Assembly: GCA_963082975.1 (NCBI GenBank)
Contig: OY720347.1
Coordinates: forward strand, 45,893,155 to 45,957,154
Origin: Labia minor
Lineage: Eukaryota > Arthropoda > Insecta > Dermaptera > Spongiphoridae
Length of the DNA stretch: 64,000 nt
Direction: 5' to 3'
Made by a program: the position numbers and the translations under genes. The notes beneath the pieces were generated by a model. That model did not search any database, was not told the DNA's origin, and saw only the letters and a list, made by a program, of their open reading frames with translations. Of the stretch, positions 57,284 to 64,000 are shown piece after piece; within the stretch, counting starts at the first letter, position 1, and each line of letters begins with the position of its first letter.

Positions 57284-59518
57284 ATCGATTATATTTGCAT
57301 AATGAAATTAATATATAATGCTAAAAAAAATTATAATAAATTTGAATATATTTCTTTATTTTGATAATTTAAAAATAATTGGTTTGTTAATTAAAAAATT
57401 ATATAAATAAATGTACTTATATTATGAGTATATAACAAATTTTAGATAAAAAAAACAATGTAAAATAAAATATCTTAATGATATTTAACGTATAACATTT
57501 ATATAAAAAAGTAATAAATATATTTAATAATCGAATTTGGAAATGTAGATATTCATATGAATTTTTATTCTTTTTTTATATACTCGTAGTATTATCATTT
57601 GATATCAAGTCTCTCATATTATCATTTTATGAGATCTACGTCCTTTGATAATCATTTGATGCACACTTGATTCTCCGAATTGACCATCGATTGCACCAAA
57701 TTCTTACCAACTTCGAAAGCATTTATTTTCCTTTATTGGTCTTGGAAAACGTGCAGAGTAAGGGTCGTTAGAAAAAAATGAGACTCTAACAATTTCACTT
57801 TTTTTAAGGAAAATTTTATCTTGTCACATCGTATTTATCCTCCCTATGGGCACTTTTCCCATTTTTAGACTAAAAGCAGTTATAGACATAAAGACTCCTT
57901 CACTGACAGTCACTATGAGTGGCTAAATATTTATTATTATAAATTGTTTGTAACCATTCGAATATAATTTTATACTTATTATGATTTAAATTTCAATAAA
58001 TAAATAAAGTATCAATATATATAAAAGTTTTGTTCTAAGTAATGCTTAGAATTCTGATCGGAATAAAGTTTAAAAATGTTTAATTTCTGTCCGTCAAAGT
58101 GTAAGGTTATTGAAAGACTAGATTAAATACAATAAAATTACTTAGTAGTGTTCTTATATGTATATTAATCTTTGCAAATTAACTATATATTTTATAAATA
58201 TTCAATAAAAAAAAATATTTGTATGTTTTTTTTATTTTTTTTTTTTTTTGTGAGTCAGAAAGGTTATAAAAATTCAATTATCTTTAGTTTTATTTAATGA
58301 ATTACTCAACTATTGTTTATTTATATCTCATAGGTGAAAAATTGTTTCTATAAATTAAAATTTGATTTTTTCATTTGAGAAAATTTAAAAATTTATAGTT
58401 ATTAAATCAATAAATTTCACTAAAAGATGTTTTTCATTGAGTTGAATTCTCTTTTGTGATTTTTTATACTGATAAAAATTAAATATATATAAAATAAAAA
58501 TAAAAATTTGAATTTCTTTAAATTTTAACATAAATAATCAATGAAAAGTAAAATAAATGAAAAATTATTAACATAAACTAGCTATTAAAATAAATTTAGA
58601 AAAATTAGTTATTATTCTATAAATTTACTAGTATATTTTAAGATATTTATATTTATTTAAAATAAAATTAGAATAATATCCTATTATTTATAATTTATTT
58701 TGTATTTTTAAAAAGAAAGAAAGTGTTCAAAATCCCACTTTTTTAATTTAAGTATCTCAATTTGAAATCTCAATAATGATATTGGCTGGGGTAGGAGACT
58801 TAGAAATAATGAAGTTTTTTATAACTGAGTGAGTAAAATTACGATGTACTGGGTACTTTTGATGTCTAACTGAGTGAAAATAATTTACGATCTCTCAATT
58901 ACTTTTATTTATGAAATGTACTTAAAACAAACAAATATATCTAATAATTTAAAAATATCTTAAATTAACTATATTACAAATTTAGAAGTTTATATATATG
59001 GAAGCAAATTAATCTTATTCAATTATGTTAATATTTTATAAAAATATTGTTGTTTCCTAATTGGTTTAATTTTATTAACTATAACATAGAAAACATAAAA
59101 ATTGTGAAAAGGAATAAGTAATTGCCTGCCTTTAAAATTTATTTTAGTAGAGAATGATATTTTCATTTCAACAGTTAAATTTCTTAAACTACTTTGATAT
59201 ATAAAAATGGAATTATCTAAAAATAAGGAAAAAACATTTTATAATTTATTAGTTTATATGATAAACTCAATAAAAGAATAGTTAATAGATATACAAACAA
59301 AAGATAAAATAGAAAAAATAGACAAAGAAAAATAAAAACCGTTATCAAAAGCATTTGCTAATGAAAAGAGAAAAATGAACGAAAAGCAAGGAGATTTATT
59401 TGTATTCAAGACAGAGAGATCGAAGATGAGCACGAAAAAAACACACGCAAACTACTTTTATGTATAAGTTAAACAATTGATATCTATTCATTATATATAG
59501 ATTTATACTAATAATATA
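57284..59518. other. AT-rich stretch
   Basis: AT-rich. A patch at about 57590-57930 is more balanced and might hold another minus-strand exon of the gene proposed at 57147-57269, but I cannot define one. Poly-T lies near 58237-58249. Nothing else is seen. Confidence 0.4.
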
Positions 59519-59520
59519 TA

Positions 59521-60007
59521 CGAGGGGTGTTCAAAGTATTCTCGGTAACGGGGTAATTTAGCAGTGACGAAGGGATTTAAATTATTCCAGTTGGTAACGA
59601 CACTCTCTGAGAACATAACCTCAAAATTTCATTTATTTATCATTAGTACTAATCTAATTATCGTTGGTGTAAGAAGACCAGAATGACTGATGCGACAATG
59701 TTGAAAAAAATGCTTTGAAGAAATAAAGCATACATCTTACAGCCCAGACCTTGCCCCGAGTGATTACTTCTTGTTTCCCAACCTAAAAAAAAAAGATCGT
59801 GGAAAAAGTTTTTCTGACGATGAAAAACTGAAGGTGGCAATTAACGTACATTTGGAGGACAAGGAGGAAAAATATTTTTCAGAGGGAATTCAAAAGTTAG
59901 TTTCCCGAGCAAACAAGTGTATTGAGGTTATGGGGGACTACATTGAAAAAATTTTAGTTAGAAGTTTCTGCATTTTCCTTCATACCTATACCGAGAATAC
60001 TTTGAAC

Positions 60008-60011
<4 letters not shown>
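59521..60011 (+). mobile_element. Internally deleted mariner, third subtype
   Basis: GGGTGTTCAAAGTATTCTCG begins both inverted repeats (left from about 59525; right ending about 60011), with TA-rich flanks. The unit is 491 bp, so most of the transposase gene is missing. The right end abuts an AT array that runs directly into the retrotransposon LTR. Confidence 0.85.
59735..59956 (+). pseudogene. Mariner transposase C-terminal part
   Basis: From 59738 it reads YSPDLAPSDYFLFPNLKK (third catalytic Asp present), then KYFSEGIQKLVSRANKCIEV and MGDYIEKI. The reading frame has no proper stop and continues by chance through the inverted repeat into the neighbouring LTR. The DNA-binding part and the first two Asp residues are missing. 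Confidence 0.85.

Positions 60012-60041
<30 letters not shown>
60012..60041. repeat. (AT)n microsatellite between mariner and LTR
   Basis: About 30 bp of AT repeats between the mariner end and the start of the LTR. It hides any target duplication of the retrotransposon. Confidence 0.9.
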
Positions 60042-60045
<4 letters not shown>

Positions 60046-60627
60046 AGCGGCACCACCAGCGCCTCTGGCAGTCGAGCGACGTACCGAGCGCTGGGTGGGG
60101 AAATGGACTGTCTCCTTTTTATATCTTTCCCGGCAAGCGGAACCACGCTGGGCGACGAGTCCTTCTTGCGTGCTGAACCTCCGTCTGAGACACACCTATC
60201 CGTTCCGTAACCGTTATCAACCGCTTTCCGACCCCGCTTAACCATTACCTGTTACTCTCACGAACCGACCCCGCTATTCAGATACCTGTATATTCTCCTG
60301 TTAACGACCCTGCTTGCTCCATTATTGAATCTTCTCCTGAAACCGACCTCCGCCTGTTAATTTATTACGATTTCGATACCTGATTTACTCCGACGCTCCG
60401 ATATTCTGTTCTGATCATCATTCCATTTACTCAGTCTGTTTCATTCCCGATCATCCGTTCTGTTATCTGTACTCTTTATTGTATTTTCTACATTTCAATT
60501 CAATTATACTTGTTACTTTATATAAAATATATTCTGTTTATTCTTTACCCGCGCCATTCCTAGACACTTTCCTGAATCTCCCGACCCACGCGATCAAATT
60601 ATATCTTTGTTAATTTAATCGCTAAAA
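60042..60627 (+). repeat. 5' LTR of a Ty3/gypsy retrotransposon
   Basis: It begins TGTTAGCGGCACC and most likely ends at ...CGCTAAAA (60620-60627), roughly the inverse of the TGTTAGCG start. It is 586 bp, followed directly by the primer-binding site. Composition is balanced and C-rich on the plus strand, very unlike the flanks. It should contain promoter and polyadenylation signals, but I could not place them. The 3' LTR lies beyond the window, so the boundaries are inferred from one copy. Confidence 0.75.
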
Positions 60628-60644
60628 GCTGTCAGAAGTGGGAT
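60628..60644 (+). promoter_or_regulatory. Primer-binding site
   Basis: TGTCAGAAGTGGGAT (60630-60644) is complementary to the 3' end of an animal tRNA-Leu-type acceptor and T-arm, as in mdg3/micropia-like Ty3/gypsy elements. The tRNA identity is from memory of such sites, not from a search. The TGG expected before it reads GC, so the first pairs (to CCA) are imperfect. Confidence 0.6.
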
Positions 60645-60762
60645 ATCTATCCACACGTGCCCACAAAAATCCCGAATCCTAATTTTTTGTGTGTCTCGAG
60701 TGAAAAAGTTTTCTATTTTTATTGTTTTGTGTATTACTACGCCGCATTTGAAAATTATCACA

Positions 60763-63700
60763 ATGGCGTCGCATCAAAATGGCCGCCCTGAAGACGCAAC
60801 GACAGCCCACAGGGAAGCTCGAACCGATGACGTCACGCCTGTGACATCACCAAACGTCCGCCCCGATGACATCACGCCCGCGTCATCACCGAACGTCCGC
60901 CCCTACCACGTTACGTTTGACATGAGGGGAGTGCCAGCCAGTACCCCCTACCCGCACCAAGCAACCTTCCCCGCTCCTCCACTATACCCCTCACCGACTC
61001 CGCATCCTACCGAGACCCCTCACCCCCCCTCCAGCCACTACGCTGAGTTGGAGAATCTCACACACAATTTGACAGCCGTTTTCGCTTCGTTGAAAACTGC
61101 TATTGAAGCAAGAGATTCCTCTCGTTCGTTCGATAATTCACGATTAATTGTAGATTCACCTGTGAAGCCATTCGATGGAAGTGGCACTGAACAGCAAGCT
61201 GAGCAATGGCTTCGTGCATTGCTCGTCGCCACGGAAACCCACTGTTACGACAATCAAAATTTTGAGTTAATTGTTCTCTCTAAGTTGCAGGGACCCGCAC
61301 TTACCTGGTGGGAACAAATAAAACCCGATCAAAAGAATTTTTCTTCAGCGTTTCGTAAGAGATTTTGCCCCGAGCCTGATTTATTGGAACTCACTCAGAT
61401 GGCCCTGTCACGTGTTCAGCTACCAGGTGAGTCAGTTGCTGAATACATGTTTGAAAAAATGAAAATTCTTAACAAGTTGAATTTGCCGTTCTCCACTGCT
61501 GAGGAAAAAGTGATTTCTGGTTTAATGTCGACTGCGTTGCGAAATTATTTGTCAGTGCGTGCACACGCCAACATTGAAGAGCTCGTTACCGATGCTCAGC
61601 GACAGAGTAGGTGTCATCCAATCCGTCATCAGACCGAGACTGGGGCGAAAACGACCTTGAACTGTCATGCCTCCGTGCCTGCTCAGCGGGTTACTTCACT
61701 CAACTCCGAGGTAGGTGCCACACCCGGCCGTAAGCCATATTATAATGAACAATCACAGCCTATGTGTTTCAATTGTGAGGAGTTTGGGCACCTTGCCCGA
61801 GTGTGTCCAAAACCGCCTCGAATACGAAAATGTCTTCAATGCGGACAGGATGGGCATACGGTTAAGCACTGTACAGTGCCCAAGGTAGCTGTAACCACCC
61901 GACAAGCCACCGGCTTGAATGAAAGCCGCGTTCAAGTGACAGTGGGCGACACCCGGCTCACGGGACTCCTGGATACCGGGAGCACTCACTGTTTAATAAA
62001 AGCATCTGCTGCTTGTTCAACTGGACTGCGCGTTACACCGGTTCGAAAGCCTTTATTTGGTTTAGGGAGTTTCTCCACGCCGCAAGTTTTTACCGTCGGC
62101 GAGCTCGAAGCTCAAGTTTCTATCGATCAAGTGACAGTTCATGTAAACCTTTTAGTTGTTTCAGATCAAACTATTCCCGAAGACGTTTTGGTTGGATTGA
62201 CTTGGCTGGACCAAGTAACAATGATGCGACGAGAAGGGGAGTTTACTTTTTGGCCCTCTGATGAACAACCACTGCTGTCTGAAACCCCGCGCACAACTGT
62301 GCCAATACACGTCATGGAAATCATGCCTGATGGTTCAAATCACGTGCGAGTGGTGTCTGAGCCGCTTCCCAATGGAACCATTGTTACTCCCGTTGGTTCT
62401 GGAGTGGGAATTCTCGTTACTCAACCTGATTTGACATGTTCACACTCTTGTCTTGTTGATGAAGCGCCTGTACCCGGTGATGTGATCACCAGGTGCCACA
62501 CTATTGGCGAGATGGATACACCTCGAGGTAGGCCAATTCCATTTACTCTTGAAATCAATTCAGAAAATGTCATTACAGGACCGACAATTACCATCGATGA
62601 GCGTAGGGCCCTCATCGAGGTTATTAACCGGCATCGAGAGGCATTTGCACTCGACACATCTGAATTAGGATGTACTAACCTCATCGAGATGAAGATAGAG
62701 GAGGTGCCGTCGTCTAAACCTGTCGCCTGCAGGGCATATAAGGCGACACGTAAGGAAAGAGAAGAGATGAAAGAAATTGTTAACGACTGGCGAGAACAAG
62801 GTTTGGTGACTGATACGCATTCGCCTTATGCCTCCCCAGCCCTTATCGTTAGAAAAAGTTCTGGTGAGCCCCGATTAGTCGTCGACTATAGACGACTTAA
62901 TAAACAAACTATCCGGGAACCGTTTCCCATGCCTAATATTGATGAACAGTTTGAAATTCTTCATGGAGCCCGCTATTTTTCTCAATTAGATCTGGCACAA
63001 GGTTACATGCAAGTACCACTGTCAACCGAGGCTCGACCGAAAACGGCATTTGTCACCCCCGACGACACTGGCGAATTTACAAGGATGATGTTTGGTTTGG
63101 TCAACGCTCCATTCTATTTTACAAAGTTAATGAATATTGCTTTAGGTAAGTTGAAATCTCGTTTTATTCTAAGCTTCATGGATGATGCATTGATTCCATC
63201 CGCAAGCTGGGATGAAATGCTCACACGTTTGGACCAGGTTTTCTGCTTGTTACGCACGGCCAAACTCACGCTCAACCTGAAGAAGTGTAGATTTGGTTTT
63301 ACAGAGGTAACTTTTCTAGGTTTCCGAATATCGGACCAAGGTATCCGCCCTGGGCTCCGAAAGATCGAGGCTATCGACAAATTCCCGAGGCCGACGGATC
63401 TGCACGGGGTAAGACGGTATCTAGGACTCACTGGCTTCTTCAGACGGTTTGTACCTAAATATGCAATCATTGTTAAACCTTTAACTGATTTGTTGAAGAG
63501 CGGTGCATGCTTCCAGTGGGGCGAGAAGGAGGATGCATCGTTTCTATTGATTAAAACTCTACTTCAGAGTGATCCTATTCTAGTAATGTTCAACCCGGCC
63601 GCCGAGACCGAAGTGCATACTGATGCTAGCGCCAACGGATTAGCGGGCCTGTTGCTACAGAGAGACTCCAGCGAAGCCCGGTGGCGCCTTGTGTACGCAG

Positions 63701-64000
63701 TCAGTAGGAAAACGAGCGCAACGGAGCGCATATATCATTCAAGTAAGCTTGAATTACTTGCTATCGTGTGGGTTTTAGATCGCCTGCGCACGTTTCTTCA
63801 GGGCCTCCGGTTCACAGTTCGAACGGACTGTCAGGCGATCACCTTTTTACACCAGTATAAACATTCTGTTTCTCAGTTAGGGCGTTGGTTCATCCTTCTC
63901 CAGGATTTCGATTTTGAAGTCCAACACCGATCCGGGAGAATGATGAACCACATTGACGCACTCTCCCGAGCTCCGGTTGAGGATCGAGTGGGAACTTCTC
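60763..64000 (+). CDS. Ty3/gypsy gag-pol polyprotein, single frame, cut by window end
   Basis: One uninterrupted frame from the ATG at 60763 to the last base (1079 codons, no stop). The frame is open from 60619, but this is the first ATG and lies 118 bp past the primer site. Order: a Pro/Ser/Thr-rich N-terminus with a 13-residue tandem duplication (residues 22-47); gag core from about 137 (FDGSGTEQQAEQW); two CCHC zinc knuckles (CFNCEEFGHLARVC 335-348, CLQCGQDGHTVKHC 357-370) for RNA packaging; aspartic protease with DTGS at 404-407; reverse transcriptase from about 687 (SPYASPALIV, VDYRRLNKQ, LDLAQGYMQVPL) with active site FMDD at 805-808; RNase H from about 950 (TDAS, Asp954) ending near HIDALSR. 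Integrase should follow beyond the edge. Gag and Pol are fused without a frameshift. The intact frame implies a recent insertion. Confidence 0.95.
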   Translation, partial: MASHQNGRPEDATTAHREARTDDVTPVTSPNVRPDDITPASSPNVRPYHVTFDMRGVPASTPYPHQATFPAPPLYPSPTPHPTETPHPPSSHYAELENLTHNLTAVFASLKTAIEARDSSRSFDNSRLIVDSPVKPFDGSGTEQQAEQWLRALLVATETHCYDNQNFELIVLSKLQGPALTWWEQIKPDQKNFSSAFRKRFCPEPDLLELTQMALSRVQLPGESVAEYMFEKMKILNKLNLPFSTAEEKVISGLMSTALRNYLSVRAHANIEELVTDAQRQSRCHPIRHQTETGAKTTLNCHASVPAQRVTSLNSEVGATPGRKPYYNEQSQPMCFNCEEFGHLARVCPKPPRIRKCLQCGQDGHTVKHCTVPKVAVTTRQATGLNESRVQVTVGDTRLTGLLDTGSTHCLIKASAACSTGLRVTPVRKPLFGLGSFSTPQVFTVGELEAQVSIDQVTVHVNLLVVSDQTIPEDVLVGLTWLDQVTMMRREGEFTFWPSDEQPLLSETPRTTVPIHVMEIMPDGSNHVRVVSEPLPNGTIVTPVGSGVGILVTQPDLTCSHSCLVDEAPVPGDVITRCHTIGEMDTPRGRPIPFTLEINSENVITGPTITIDERRALIEVINRHREAFALDTSELGCTNLIEMKIEEVPSSKPVACRAYKATRKEREEMKEIVNDWREQGLVTDTHSPYASPALIVRKSSGEPRLVVDYRRLNKQTIREPFPMPNIDEQFEILHGARYFSQLDLAQGYMQVPLSTEARPKTAFVTPDDTGEFTRMMFGLVNAPFYFTKLMNIALGKLKSRFILSFMDDALIPSASWDEMLTRLDQVFCLLRTAKLTLNLKKCRFGFTEVTFLGFRISDQGIRPGLRKIEAIDKFPRPTDLHGVRRYLGLTGFFRRFVPKYAIIVKPLTDLLKSGACFQWGEKEDASFLLIKTLLQSDPILVMFNPAAETEVHTDASANGLAGLLLQRDSSEARWRLVYAVSRKTSATERIYHSSKLELLAIVWVLDRLRTFLQGLRFTVRTDCQAITFLHQYKHSVSQLGRWFILLQDFDFEVQHRSGRMMNHIDALSRAPVEDRVGTS

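Noticed and set aside
59771-60241. 156-codon open frame spanning the mariner end and the LTR
   Set aside because: Only the first ~62 codons are transposase. The rest reads through an inverted repeat, an AT array (Tyr/Ile repeats) and the LTR, so it is a chance fusion.
61038-63470. Short frames on both strands within 61.0-63.5 kb
   Set aside because: All overlap the continuous gag-pol frame and are its shadows.

Overview
The window looks like intergenic or intronic DNA of an animal, most likely an arthropod. It is very A+T-rich, full of AT, GA, TG and CTGT microsatellites, and carries decayed copies of typically metazoan transposons: Tc1/mariner, pogo/Tigger, hAT, piggyBac-like, Helitron-like, non-LTR (LINE) and Ty3/gypsy. 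There are no operons, bacterial signals, rRNA genes or CRISPR arrays. I cannot name the species.

The only long intact coding region is at the right end. A Ty3/gypsy retrotransposon starts with an LTR at about 60042-60627, followed by a tRNA-complementary primer site. A single open gag-pol frame then runs from 60763 off the window edge (1079 codons seen). It is far richer in G+C than its surroundings. Everything else with a recognisable protein is a broken transposon copy.

Layout. 1-10.4 kb: AT-rich DNA with a pogo-like element (2326-2838), a fold-back mariner (3068-3570), a mariner C-terminus (about 4963-5160) and a short MITE (about 7186-7436). 10.45-13.77 kb: a 3.3-kb Helitron-like element (here called family H) containing a decayed LINE reverse transcriptase and ending in twin GC-rich hairpins. 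14.3-14.8 kb: a copy of a ~590-bp family (here called family A). 15.8-16.7 kb: an internally deleted mariner with perfect inverted repeats. 16.7-24 kb: AT-rich, with another family A copy and a few GC-richer islands. 24.1-25.6 kb: a decayed hAT. 26.4-32.5 kb: family A copies, an island at 30-31.1 kb, and a second type of mariner C-terminus. 32.8-33.9 kb: a composite fold-back region. 35.7-39.0 kb: a three-level nest, in which family H sits inside a hAT with an 8-bp target duplication, which sits inside family A. 41.6-42.6 kb: two adjacent family A copies. 43.7 kb: a piggyBac-like cruciform MITE. 44-48.3 kb: LINE and family H fragments. 50.0-50.5 kb: a deleted mariner. 54.0-54.2 kb: an LTR-like end with a primer site. 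54.9-56.1 kb: family H carrying a small hAT MITE. 59.5-60.0 kb: a deleted mariner abutting the retrotransposon.

Host genes: none is certain. The best candidate is a short terminal exon on the minus strand at 57147-57269. Several GC-richer, non-repetitive islands (about 1.3-1.7, 9.2-9.4, 18.7-18.95, 23.0-23.7, 30.0-31.1, 40.4-40.6, 42.9-43.3, 51.7-52.4 and 56.3-56.65 kb) may be conserved non-coding elements or untranslated exons, but I recognise no protein in them.
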